64,000 bases of DNA from a virus. The notes below the pieces were generated by a model that was not told the origin of the DNA, did no database searches, and saw nothing but the letters and a program-made list of their open reading frames with translations. Positions 22,787 through 31,628 of the stretch are shown here, piece by piece (position 1 is the stretch's first letter; each line of letters opens with the position of its first letter). A program made the position numbers and the translations under genes. The stretch lies in IMG/VR virus record IMGVR_UViG_3300032431_000003, positions 1-64,000 of that record. One strand, given 5' to 3'.

Positions 22787-25700
22787 TCAAGGTAAATTCC
22801 GCCTCGTAATCACCCCGTCTCCAATGATCTCGCCGAGGGGATAGCTCCCTGAGAACACCCTGCTTGTAATGACCTTCTCCTCCTTCTGCCCCTTCTCTGG
22901 AACTCTGACCTTGCGGAAGGTGTCCATAGGGAAAGGTCTGTCTAAGCCAACGGATAACTGTGTAGCGGCATTGGGGACGGTGAGTACAACGCTTCCTCCG
23001 AAGCCATCAATGTTTACGGTGTTACTGATTGAGAGTATCCTTCTTTGTCTAGAAGAATAATTGCAGGCATAAATCAACCTGTCTCCCGGTCGGTAGGTAG
23101 TAGAAAATGGGACGCTGAAGTTCTCCTTAGTCCCGCCATTCCAGTTTTCAATAGTTGCTTCAGTTCTGACCCCTACAAGAGCTTGCCCCAAATTCTTTGC
23201 ATGGGGATAAGAAAGTGAGCCACCTTCAAGGTCTCTCTTGTTTCCATAGTAATCATCGATACCAGAGAAGACAAAGTGGTCGAAAGTATTCTTCTCCTTT
23301 TGAGCGGCAACCTTATCATCGCCACCATTCTTCGCTTCCGACTCAACCTTCTCCCATAGCGGCGGCAACTTAGTGCCAATGGGTGGTCTTCCTTCCTTTA
23401 GGCTGAAAGTAGTGTCCTGAAGACTGTTAACAAATTGCGAGTCTTGGGAACTGAATTTAGCCATATACTCCCTGTACTTGTCGTCTTCTTTGCTGTTCAA
23501 TGTATCCGGTGACTCTTGATGAAAGGACTTTGCTCCCAGTGCGGAAAACAGTCCCGGACTACGGAAGCCCTTGGGGAACTGAGTGTTCTTGCTCGTCAGG
23601 ATAAGTAAGCTCCGCCGATGAAACTCTTCCTTTCCGCAAGTCAATGGAGGCAGTGGTCCTCCTTCTCCTCCTGTGAGTGGATTGCGAATCCATGCTAGAG
23701 AATTTGAGTGCATCGTCTCAAAGAGAACTATGTACGGCTCAACAAACATAGGATCAACAGCAAAACGCCATTCTGAACGACCACCAGGAAGGCAGACCTT
23801 GTAGTTGGTCTGGGTATTGATTTCAATATCCTTGTAGTAATCCCGCATGGGTTCAAGGTAATTACGCTGCTGGACTCGGACTGGGTTCCGGAAGAAGATG
23901 TATAGGTTAAATTCCTCACTACCAGTGGTAGTGTCGCCTCCTAGCTCTATTGTTTCAGGTTTTGTGGCACTTTCTTGCTTGTAACGACTCAACTCCCAGC
24001 CATCGGTGTCATAGCCTAGTTGGTAGCCAGTGTCAGGGTCATAGATATATTTAGTGGTACTAGACCGAATCTGCTGCCAAAGAGGTGCACTATCGGCTCC
24101 GGTCAGCATTCCGGCAGCGTATATCTGCCAGCCATAAACCACGAAACCCCACTCTTCTACATAGTCTTCCAAGGGCAAACCGTCGAGAGTCGTAGTCTTT
24201 TTGTAGGTTTTCCGTGGACCCGACAGATCAAAGCACACGGAGATATCTTTGATGAAGCCACTGTTTGCTGGGGGTGCATTCACTGCGTCATCCCCTTCTT
24301 CTGTTATTGACTTAACTCGTGCTTTACGTTTCCATCTGGGGACTGTGTACTCATCGCTTAATTGGGTATCTTCTTTCTTGGCTTCATCCCCAGAATCGGA
24401 GGTATCACCCCACTCCAACTTGTAAGGTGGATCGTAGAGTTTAGCCCACTTGTAAAGCTGAGTATTCTCGGCATTCGCTGTAGGCACAGGGGCAGGGATG
24501 GGAACGGCGGGGATGATCGATCCATCTGGGTGGGGGTGAAACGACCCGCCTCCACTAAATGTTCTCGGTCCCATACTGCCAGCCAAGGTAGTCTGAATGT
24601 CCGAGAGTAGCCTTCCCTCACTCAGAAAATGTTGAGGAACAGAGTTGATACCTATAGCTTCCACGCAGCCGGGGTTGTTGTAATTAGCGAAGCAACCATT
24701 CCCAGTGATTCGTAGCCTTGAAGTGAATTCGCTGCTGAACGTTGTCATCGCAGTTGTCGGTGTGTCTCTGGGAATCTTGACTGCTAAACCTGGTCCACAA
24801 TAAGCTCCTCTAGCAGAATTAGCTATAGCCCCCAGCGATGTCTCCGAAGCTAAGCCTTGAGAGCTTCCTTGTCCACTTGAGTTGTTAAGCAGCAAGCAAT
24901 TAGGATCAATGCCTGAGACAGATTCCGAACTCTGCATTTCCCCACCCCGAAGCCTTACTTGGCGATCCACCCATACCTCATGGCGACCACCTAGGGATAC
25001 ATTGACTTCAAGGAGTCTCTGAGGACTATTGCTTGCCATCGTTTCCTTGAAAGACAATCCATTTACCCTGTAACCAATGCCAAACACAGTAAACTCTGTC
25101 CCTTCGCTAAGCTGCGCCATTGCTAAGTCACGGTACTGGGCGTAGGTAACAAAATTGAAACTTGCTGATGGATGCCCCTCGAAAGATAGGGTCCAGCTAA
25201 ATTGACCCTTGACGGGGAAGCGATAAAACAAGTCGGGGTAAGGCGGACTTAAATAGTTGGTAGGTAAGAATGTCTGAGGCGGAATCACAACCAGAGCTTC
25301 TGGAGGCGGTAGATTCCCTGGAGGCAAAGCAATGGAGATCGAAGGAATCCCTGGAGTCGGAGATAGCCCTGAGCCAACGGGGTTATAGATGAAAGTCCGA
25401 GGTGGAATAACGGGGACTCCGCCAGAGATGACAACTTCTCCTCCGTAAAGAGTGTAGGTAATCCCTGCAATAGTGATTGAAGTTGGGCTGGGAGTATTGT
25501 CCGGTAGTGGGACAACAACCGTAGTTCCCACGTAAGGAGGCAACTCTACCACCAGAGGAATTGCCGGGACTTCTCCTGGGGGAATGTCTTGAATTATGTT
25601 TACGAGCAATCCAGTGAAGGGGCTTGGTAGTTGGCTATTTAGTGGGCTATTGCAAACTTGTACCTCTATCGGTAATGGTGGCTGCTCCATTCCGTTTGCA

Positions 25701-26887
25701 TAGTGACCAACGGCTATCTCTGGGAGATTCGTTGTTACGGGGATACTCACGGCAGTATCAATGAGTTTCAATCCCCGATAGATTAGTCCATCACCGGAGA
25801 GTGTAACATCGAGAGTTGTTGCCCCAGTGACAGCTTGGAAGCCAGTGAATATTCCTGTAGAGCCATCACCAGCAATCCTAGCAAGAATACTTCCTGTCCC
25901 AGCCACGTAAGGTATCTGAACAAGAGTTCCTTGCCCTGAGATACCAATGGCAATAGCCCCAGTCCCAGCCACGTAGGGTATCTGAACTAGGGTTCCCTCG
26001 CCAGCTAGGATTAGGTCAATGTTTCCCGACCCAATAGCCGCTATCCCCAAGAGGATATTGCCAGTCCCATTTACCTGAGCAACTAGGCTCCCTGTTCCGT
26101 CCACGTAGGGTATCTGAGTCAGAGTTCCCTCGCCAACCAGGGCTAGGTCAATGTTTCCCGACCCAATAGCCGCTATCCCCAAGAGGATATTGCCATTCCC
26201 ATCTATTTGAGCGGCTAGTTCCCCTGCTCCATTTGCGTAGGGTATTTGAACAATGCCACCAGACCCAGCTACGGAAGCATCGATCACCCCTGATCCAGCA
26301 ATGACGTTCCCTAGGAATATTCCTCCAGTACCATCCGTTGTTAGATCAAGTACTCCAGAGCCAGTCAATTCAGGGACTAGGACTATCCCGCCGTTTCCAT
26401 CAATCCGTAAATCAAAGACTCCTATTCCATCTATCTGCGGTACGAAGGTTATGCCACCTTCTCCAGTAATTACGAGTTCACCAATCCCTGACGCTGAAGA
26501 GACAAGGACTAGTCCACCACTGCCTTCAATGATTACCTCGCCCGTGCCAAGGAGCCCGTTGCCAAGGAATATTCCGCCATCCCCCATCAGGGTTAATTGC
26601 CCCTCGCCGGAAACATTGACTCCAACGAAAAGATTCCCTTCGCCTAGAATCGGAATGCTGGTAGTCCCACCAGACACCTGTAATCCCGTGAAAAGAACTC
26701 CTTCCCCTAGGGCAGTAACAAGAATGTCAGCAGTTCCCCCGGATACCCGTAGTCCCGTAAAGAGAGTTCCTTCACCTGCCGCAAGAATCTCTCCACTACC
26801 TGAAACGGTGGAAGTGTCGTCTGACAGCCACCAATTCTCAAATGGGTCAAGACCAAGACTGAATGGTGAAGCGAAGTTGAGCATCAA
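22787..26887 (-). CDS. Tail-tip/spike protein with Gly-x-Gly beta repeats (1366 aa)
   Basis: Order: residues 30-385 are about 15 tandem repeats of 20-22 residues, each starting Gly-x-Gly followed by three hydrophobics, a PYV/GxxxxGxG turn and a hydrophobic strand, as in a beta-solenoid. Residues 400-540 are Pro-rich. Residues 560-650 (QFSWTLSFEGHPSASF, YAQYRDLAMAQL) form a compact domain. The remaining 700 residues are mixed. It heads the fibre block downstream of the tail genes. I infer a trimeric spike or tail-tip protein; the attachment domain is unknown. Confidence 0.55.
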   Translation of the reverse strand: MMLNFASPFSLGLDPFENWWLSDDTSTVSGSGEILAAGEGTLFTGLRVSGGTADILVTALGEGVLFTGLQVSGGTTSIPILGEGNLFVGVNVSGEGQLTLMGDGGIFLGNGLLGTGEVIIEGSGGLVLVSSASGIGELVITGEGGITFVPQIDGIGVFDLRIDGNGGIVLVPELTGSGVLDLTTDGTGGIFLGNVIAGSGVIDASVAGSGGIVQIPYANGAGELAAQIDGNGNILLGIAAIGSGNIDLALVGEGTLTQIPYVDGTGSLVAQVNGTGNILLGIAAIGSGNIDLILAGEGTLVQIPYVAGTGAIAIGISGQGTLVQIPYVAGTGSILARIAGDGSTGIFTGFQAVTGATTLDVTLSGDGLIYRGLKLIDTAVSIPVTTNLPEIAVGHYANGMEQPPLPIEVQVCNSPLNSQLPSPFTGLLVNIIQDIPPGEVPAIPLVVELPPYVGTTVVVPLPDNTPSPTSITIAGITYTLYGGEVVISGGVPVIPPRTFIYNPVGSGLSPTPGIPSISIALPPGNLPPPEALVVIPPQTFLPTNYLSPPYPDLFYRFPVKGQFSWTLSFEGHPSASFNFVTYAQYRDLAMAQLSEGTEFTVFGIGYRVNGLSFKETMASNSPQRLLEVNVSLGGRHEVWVDRQVRLRGGEMQSSESVSGIDPNCLLLNNSSGQGSSQGLASETSLGAIANSARGAYCGPGLAVKIPRDTPTTAMTTFSSEFTSRLRITGNGCFANYNNPGCVEAIGINSVPQHFLSEGRLLSDIQTTLAGSMGPRTFSGGGSFHPHPDGSIIPAVPIPAPVPTANAENTQLYKWAKLYDPPYKLEWGDTSDSGDEAKKEDTQLSDEYTVPRWKRKARVKSITEEGDDAVNAPPANSGFIKDISVCFDLSGPRKTYKKTTTLDGLPLEDYVEEWGFVVYGWQIYAAGMLTGADSAPLWQQIRSSTTKYIYDPDTGYQLGYDTDGWELSRYKQESATKPETIELGGDTTTGSEEFNLYIFFRNPVRVQQRNYLEPMRDYYKDIEINTQTNYKVCLPGGRSEWRFAVDPMFVEPYIVLFETMHSNSLAWIRNPLTGGEGGPLPPLTCGKEEFHRRSLLILTSKNTQFPKGFRSPGLFSALGAKSFHQESPDTLNSKEDDKYREYMAKFSSQDSQFVNSLQDTTFSLKEGRPPIGTKLPPLWEKVESEAKNGGDDKVAAQKEKNTFDHFVFSGIDDYYGNKRDLEGGSLSYPHAKNLGQALVGVRTEATIENWNGGTKENFSVPFSTTYRPGDRLIYACNYSSRQRRILSISNTVNIDGFGGSVVLTVPNAATQLSVGLDRPFPMDTFRKVRVPEKGQKEEKVITSRVFSGSYPLGEIIGDGVITRRNLP
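25762..26800 (-). repeat. In-frame tandem repeats (60-66 bp) inside the 1366-residue gene
   Basis: Several neighbouring units are nearly identical at DNA level (for example around 25960-26050 and 26100-26190, which share GGTCAATGTTTCCCGACC). Unit length is a multiple of 3 throughout, so gain or loss of units keeps the frame. Confidence 0.8.
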
Positions 26888-26890
26888 AAC

Positions 26891-27409
26891 CTAGGGGATA
26901 GGGGGAGTTGGAGGATTTACCTCATTGCTGGCGTAAGTAAAGAAGTTGGGATTGAAGCCACAGGACTCAAGGAGAGCTTCGGCTTCTGTGATTTCGGCGG
27001 GAGTAATGGGAGCATTCATTTGATCTAGCGTTACTTGTAATCCGAAGATTGCAAAGCCCAGAGACCGCTGATCCTGTCCGATGCCGATTACTTCGGATAT
27101 CTGCCCCATGATGCCATTAATTGCCAATGAAGTTACACGGAGCCCTTGCATTCTTTGAAACAACGAATTATCTTTCATTCGTTTTCCCAACTTGTCCCAG
27201 TAAGGAGGTGGATCATTTCTAATAATCAATTGCCCATTAACGTATTCAATGTCGAATATCTGACCCCACCAGTCGGGGATAACACCTTTTACCCAGCCAA
27301 GAGAGTCTAACTCTACGCTGTTCAAGGCATCTGCATTGGGGAGGGTTTCCTTGATCGCCTCCGAGCCACGATGCAAACCTGTTGAGAGTTCGTAATAGAT
27401 GGTAGCCAT
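26891..27409 (-). CDS. Hypothetical virion-associated protein (172 aa)
   Basis: Immediately upstream of the spike gene with 3 nt between. Contains WGQIFDIEYVNGQLIIRND and a Pro-rich end. The position suggests a tail-fibre accessory or chaperone. Family not recognised. Confidence 0.6.
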   Translation of the reverse strand: MATIYYELSTGLHRGSEAIKETLPNADALNSVELDSLGWVKGVIPDWWGQIFDIEYVNGQLIIRNDPPPYWDKLGKRMKDNSLFQRMQGLRVTSLAINGIMGQISEVIGIGQDQRSLGFAIFGLQVTLDQMNAPITPAEITEAEALLESCGFNPNFFTYASNEVNPPTPPIP

Positions 27410-27411
27410 AA

Positions 27412-28254
27412 TTAACCAAAGAATCTTAGATGAATAAACCCATGCCCAGCCTGATCGTTGTTTGTGTTGCTAGTTCCCACGCCACCGCCGGGGTATCGAG
27501 GATCGGTATTGAGAGGGGGTGTTGCTCCTACGCCTTGACTGGTAAGCGCAGAGGTTCCCCCGGCAAACCCAGAGCCGCCAGCACCGCCAGAGGAATTACC
27601 ACCACCACCACCACCAAAGAGACCACCGCCACCAGAGCCTCCATAGAGTGATCCGTTACCGCCTTGGAAAGCGGAGCCAGCAGTCCCACTCAGGGAACCT
27701 GCACCACCAGCAGACTGAGTGCCACCACCGCTAGTTCCCTGCCCTACTCCACTTCCTCCAGTGGTTCCCCCGCCTACACCGCCCGTCGATCCTGCATTGT
27801 AACTAGCACCACCCCCACCACCCGCCGTAGCTAATTCGGTGGAGGTTCTACGAATTGCGCTTCGACCACCTCCTCTGCCGGAAAAGGAGCTACCATCCCC
27901 AGAGCAAGACCCAGAGCCGCCGTAGCCACCCGCTCTGCTTTGGATTGAGGCAGTTGTACTTAAGCCACCCTGCCCTATGATGGCAATCAGTGACTCCCCG
28001 CCAGTGACAGTAAGGATTCCCGTGGTCGCCCCGCCAGCCCCGCCTCTGATTGGGGTAATATTAGTTGCCCGACTCCCCGCCGCACCCCAAATAATATATT
28101 CACAAGAACTGTACCCAGCAGGAACCAAGATATCCTGATCTGCCCCCGTGTAAGCATAAGTCTGAATAATCTCAGGTAAAGGGGGCAAGTCCTGACTGCT
28201 GAATAGCGAGACTGTCCGTGTGCCACTCTGTTGTCCAAGGCTATGTCTAAACAT
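27412..28254 (-). CDS. Glycine-rich fibre-like protein (280 aa)
   Basis: Start set at ATG 28254, as MFRHSLGQQSG, rather than the TTG/ATG extension. An N-terminal beta strand set (YTGADQDILVPAGYSSCEYIIWGAAG) leads into about 180 residues of Gly/Ser-rich sequence with many GGxGG runs. This is the layout of glycine-rich receptor-binding or adhesin-tip domains in phage fibres and bacterial surface proteins. Likely an outer tail-fibre component. Confidence 0.6.
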   Translation of the reverse strand: MFRHSLGQQSGTRTVSLFSSQDLPPLPEIIQTYAYTGADQDILVPAGYSSCEYIIWGAAGSRATNITPIRGGAGGATTGILTVTGGESLIAIIGQGGLSTTASIQSRAGGYGGSGSCSGDGSSFSGRGGGRSAIRRTSTELATAGGGGGASYNAGSTGGVGGGTTGGSGVGQGTSGGGTQSAGGAGSLSGTAGSAFQGGNGSLYGGSGGGGLFGGGGGGNSSGGAGGSGFAGGTSALTSQGVGATPPLNTDPRYPGGGVGTSNTNNDQAGHGFIHLRFFG

Positions 28255-28972
28255 AAATAGCCCCCACTGCATAAATATTCACTACGCTTGCCACGGAAGC
28301 CCTCGCCCTGATTGATCGAGCCAAGTCTTCATAGCAAACTTGGAACGGATAAGAGAAGTCAAGAACCGCCCCAGCCGCTAAAGTTATCTCTAGGAATTCT
28401 TCGGCAAGAGCAGGAGTCCCTGGGCTATTGCCACTGGGATTAACCAGATGCCAGATTTCTACAAGTACGGCTGCCGTGTGGGTATTTGAGATGGATATCC
28501 CAGTTATGAAAGTTTTCTGGGATGCAGGGTTTTGGAACACGATGGAGGTACTAGCTCCCGTTCCTGTGCCGAGCAAGATCGGTTCTGCTAATCGAGTGGA
28601 GAAAGTTAGTTGGGATGCTACCGTGGATTCGATTGACCCGCACACCGTAGCCGTTACCACGTTATTCACTGTTGCCGAGGCGATTAAGGCTCGATTGGTT
28701 TCGGGGTAGCAATTAACTTGAGGAATTATCCAATTAAGAGTTGCCTTTGAAGCCAAGGTAAACTGAACTCGATAAGCCAGACTGGGGGAGCCAACATTCC
28801 CACTACTAGGAGGAATCCCATTCCAGAGGGTGACAGTCACGGGGGCTGTGTGGGAATTAAACAGAACCACCCCAATCACATAGCTAATCTGGCTGGCGGG
28901 GTTAGCCAATAGGGTCGTGTTGCTTGTCCCAATTAAGGCAGGTAAAACTAATTGTTTTTGGGCAATTGCCAT
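28247..28972 (-). CDS. Hypothetical virion protein with duplicated domain (241 aa)
   Basis: Two similar halves: NPASQ.SYVIGVVLFNSHTAPVTV.LW and NPASQKTFITGISISNTHTAAVLVEIW, each ending with an L-W/SYP...Y(P/E) stretch. A beta-sandwich duplicated in tandem is likely. Fits a fibre or decoration component next to the glycine-rich protein. Confidence 0.6.
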   Translation of the reverse strand: MAIAQKQLVLPALIGTSNTTLLANPASQISYVIGVVLFNSHTAPVTVTLWNGIPPSSGNVGSPSLAYRVQFTLASKATLNWIIPQVNCYPETNRALIASATVNNVVTATVCGSIESTVASQLTFSTRLAEPILLGTGTGASTSIVFQNPASQKTFITGISISNTHTAAVLVEIWHLVNPSGNSPGTPALAEEFLEITLAAGAVLDFSYPFQVCYEDLARSIRARASVASVVNIYAVGAIYV

Positions 28973-28980
28973 GAAAGACC

Positions 28981-29373
28981 CTAGATGTTTGCAATATTAA
29001 ATACCAATAACCCAATCCCAATGGGTGCGCCGACAACTGCGACATTCGATGGGGTCATCACAAAGTCAATCCCCGCACCCGCAGCATTGGATACGTTGCA
29101 TCGCCACTGCCCCGTCCCTGCCGCATTAAAAAAGACTCCGTGGCTAATTGCCCCAGCATTAATAGCTGAAGCATTCAACCCAATTGCCGCCATTTGCACT
29201 TGCCCATTATTGGCTACGGTTCCCGCTGGTCCACCGAGAGCATGGGAGGAGACGTAGTTATTCGCTGAATTAGCGGAGTTGCTAAATAATCTGAATGTGC
29301 CGCCGGGGATTCTGCCAAGGAAGGCATCTCCTAGGGCAACTCTGGCTCCGGGGTCTACTGCTGAAACTGCCAT
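28981..29373 (-). CDS. Hypothetical Ala/Gly-rich virion protein (130 aa)
   Basis: Rich in Ala, Asn and Gly with many short strands. It has the small-fibre-protein composition of its neighbours. No family recognised. Confidence 0.55.
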   Translation of the reverse strand: MAVSAVDPGARVALGDAFLGRIPGGTFRLFSNSANSANNYVSSHALGGPAGTVANNGQVQMAAIGLNASAINAGAISHGVFFNAAGTGQWRCNVSNAAGAGIDFVMTPSNVAVVGAPIGIGLLVFNIANI

Positions 29374-29377
29374 ATAT

Positions 29378-29707
29378 TTAACAAATTCCTATAATAATTT
29401 GATTGCCCGTTTCATCCCAAAAGAATTCTCCGGGCTGTAGATTTGACGGATTGGAACTAGCTCTGTAGCGAACCCCTGAGATATCTAGGGCTGCAACGTT
29501 TTTCAACGACAGTCCAGTCGTATCAATTGTAGCTAAGTTTCCAGAAACTCCGTTAATAATGGTCTTAGTAATTAAGGCTTGAGAAAAACCAATCATACAA
29601 AGTAGTCCACCCCCACCTGATCCATCTACCATAGCAAGAAGTCCGCCTCCATCTATAAAGGGGACAACTCTTGCTGCATATAGGATATCATTAGCAATAA
29701 CAAACAT
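29378..29707 (-). CDS. Hypothetical virion protein (109 aa)
   Basis: An N-terminal hydrophobic strand, a GGGLL turn and a C-terminal FFWDETGNQIIIGI. Ends 5 nt before the next gene and overlaps the upstream stop by 1 nt. Likely part of the fibre set. Confidence 0.55.
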   Translation of the reverse strand: MFVIANDILYAARVVPFIDGGGLLAMVDGSGGGGLLCMIGFSQALITKTIINGVSGNLATIDTTGLSLKNVAALDISGVRYRASSNPSNLQPGEFFWDETGNQIIIGIC

Positions 29708-30075
29708 TAACCGTAGAATCCATAAATATTCAAATAGGTCTCGGCGTTAGGGTTGGTTGTATTCCAGTTTCCAGCGCAAAGGAACATAAGCTGTATTGCG
29801 TAGATACCCTTGAAGTCAAGGATAGATACACCGCTTGTCCCCGGAGCCAGTGTTGCCAAAGCAGCACCTTCAGCCCTGACAAGCAAGCTTCCCGTCAAGG
29901 AACCATTCCACCACTCCCCCTGGGGATGGTACTGAACCTTGAGAGTCGTTGAAGCCAAAGCCACGCTGCCCACATTCCTGATTTCTAGGCTAAGGAGCCG
30001 ACCGCCAACTCCCAACTCAAATACCTCCGGGTAAGGAGTCGCCTTAACTAAAAGGTTTTCTTTTGTATATACCAT
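29707..30075 (-). CDS. Hypothetical virion protein (122 aa)
   Basis: I choose ATG 30075, which has GAGGAAAATTTGGC just upstream, over the TTG at 30093. The protein has a beta-sandwich pattern (LEIRNVGSVALASTTLKVQY). Its start codon overlaps the divergent portal-like start in a shared CATG. Confidence 0.6.
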   Translation of the reverse strand: MVYTKENLLVKATPYPEVFELGVGGRLLSLEIRNVGSVALASTTLKVQYHPQGEWWNGSLTGSLLVRAEGAALATLAPGTSGVSILDFKGIYAIQLMFLCAGNWNTTNPNAETYLNIYGFYG

Positions 30076-31534
30076 GCCAAATTTTCCTCGCAAGACTACT
30101 CCTTACTATAACTCAACCACCAACGCAGTATCACCCCCAATCGAGGGCAGTACAGCTTCTAAGTTGTCGTTCCTGACCAGTGAAGTGATCCAAGAGTTTC
30201 AGCGGAAAGGAAAGCACTCCATCTCTGAGCTACTAAAAACAAGGGAGTTGGATGAAGGAGTTGCCGCTTCCATTGCTTTGATGCAGTTAAGGGTAATGGC
30301 TAGGCTAGGGGATTACACTCATCCTATTCCTGAGATAAAGAAGTGGGTCAGGGGTAACTTCACTGACATGGAGGGGACTCTAGCCGAAACAGTTCATCAC
30401 CTAGCCTTGGCTCCTTGGATTGGTAGCACCGACGCCGAAATAAACCCAGTGGCAACAGTAAGGCAAGGAAGACCTGAATGGCGGCTACAAGGCTTGCAGC
30501 CAATCAGTCCCGACAAAGTAAAATATGCGGGTTCGAGAAGGCTGGGGCTAACTCACGTCATTGACATGAGCCATCCGAATCCGTCAAACAGATGTAATTG
30601 GATACCAGTCAGCAAAGTGCTCCACGTTGACCTCGGTAGCTTTGACGGTTCGCCCTATGGCTACGCTTTGGCAAGGAATATAATGCCCTACGTGAAGGCA
30701 AAGCAAGTATTGATGACTGAGTGGATTGTTGCTGGCAGGAATCAATCGTCTGGCTTGCTCATTGGTAAAGCCGATTCTAACCAATCCGTGAGTCTCCTTG
30801 ATCGGGCAGGGCAACCTCTCAAAAACCCTGATGGAACTCCACGTATCGCCTCTGCCGTAGAGCAACTCACTAAGCAGTTGGAGCAATTGGATAGCACCAA
30901 CTTCCTTGTTACCGATCCACAAAATAACGTCATGTGGCAGCCAATGTCTGTAGATTCTGGATTCTTCCAGCAAGCTATTCAGTATGTTGATGGAGCTATT
31001 CTGCTGGGATTGGGAATACCCAAGTTAACTTTCAATGAAGGCAGTGGGCAATTTGGAAACACCTCGGTAGCGATGGTTCAGAAGACTATGCTTGATACCC
31101 GACTGGGGATTATTGCCGACAAGATTGAAGATCAGATCATTGAGCGAGTAATTAGACCCTTGCTTGTCTTTAACTTTGGGTTGACAGCCGAAGATGGCTG
31201 GGGACACTTTGAATCCGACGTATCCAGTGACCCAATCATGGCTCAGTCTCAGCTTCAGATGCTCATGCAAGCTGTAGCCATGCAAGTCATTCCGGCAACC
31301 GATCCTGCTGTCATGGATTCTATTCGTCAACTCCTGAAACTCCCAGCAGTCACCGAAGAAGATGCGTTGGGCAATATTCGCAGGGCTGCGGATATCCAAG
31401 CTCTTCAACAGACAACAGTAATGAAGGCACAGATGGAAGTCCAAAACAAATCTCAGCTAGAGATGATGGAGAAACAATCTCAGATGCAGCAAGAGCAACA
31501 AGCCAAGGAACAACAGCAACCCCAGCAGCAATAA
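30074..31534 (+). CDS. Phage portal protein, Mu gp29/DUF935-like (486 aa)
   Basis: Residues 130-240 show the wing/clip pattern; residues 310-385 (GIPKLTFNEGSGQFGNTSVAMVQKTM, DKIEDQIIERVIRPLLVFNFG) match the stem helix and IGxxL-type pattern of portal proteins of the DUF935 type. The C-terminus is a Gln-rich tail (QQQ..QQPQQQ). The portal ring is the head-tail connector and DNA entry pore. It is on the + strand, about 20 kb from the capsid genes, which is unusual. Confidence 0.7.
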   Translation: MPNFPRKTTPYYNSTTNAVSPPIEGSTASKLSFLTSEVIQEFQRKGKHSISELLKTRELDEGVAASIALMQLRVMARLGDYTHPIPEIKKWVRGNFTDMEGTLAETVHHLALAPWIGSTDAEINPVATVRQGRPEWRLQGLQPISPDKVKYAGSRRLGLTHVIDMSHPNPSNRCNWIPVSKVLHVDLGSFDGSPYGYALARNIMPYVKAKQVLMTEWIVAGRNQSSGLLIGKADSNQSVSLLDRAGQPLKNPDGTPRIASAVEQLTKQLEQLDSTNFLVTDPQNNVMWQPMSVDSGFFQQAIQYVDGAILLGLGIPKLTFNEGSGQFGNTSVAMVQKTMLDTRLGIIADKIEDQIIERVIRPLLVFNFGLTAEDGWGHFESDVSSDPIMAQSQLQMLMQAVAMQVIPATDPAVMDSIRQLLKLPAVTEEDALGNIRRAADIQALQQTTVMKAQMEVQNKSQLEMMEKQSQMQQEQQAKEQQQPQQQ

Positions 31535-31581
31535 AATATATCCGCTTCACCTTGAGCATTTACGTTGTCAGTGTTAAACTG

Positions 31582-31598
31582 ATTCTAACCAGACAAGT
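31582..31598 (+). promoter_or_regulatory. Repeated promoter-like element, copy 3 (core)
   Basis: ATTCTAACCAGACAAGT again, 31 nt before thyX, but without the AGTGxTAxCATATT tail of copies 1 and 2. Its recurrence before thyX links control of this gene to the early block. Confidence 0.45.
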
Positions 31599-31628
31599 TA
31601 AGATTGCTTTTCCTTAAGCCCAAAAAAC

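Noticed and set aside
25762-26800. Tandem repeats resembling a CRISPR array
   Set aside because: Units are in frame, 60-66 bp, encode a regular protein repeat and have no unique spacers.
26253-26894. Open frame of 213 codons on the + strand
   Set aside because: Antisense shadow of the Gly-x-Gly repeats; the product is a Pro/Ser repeat.
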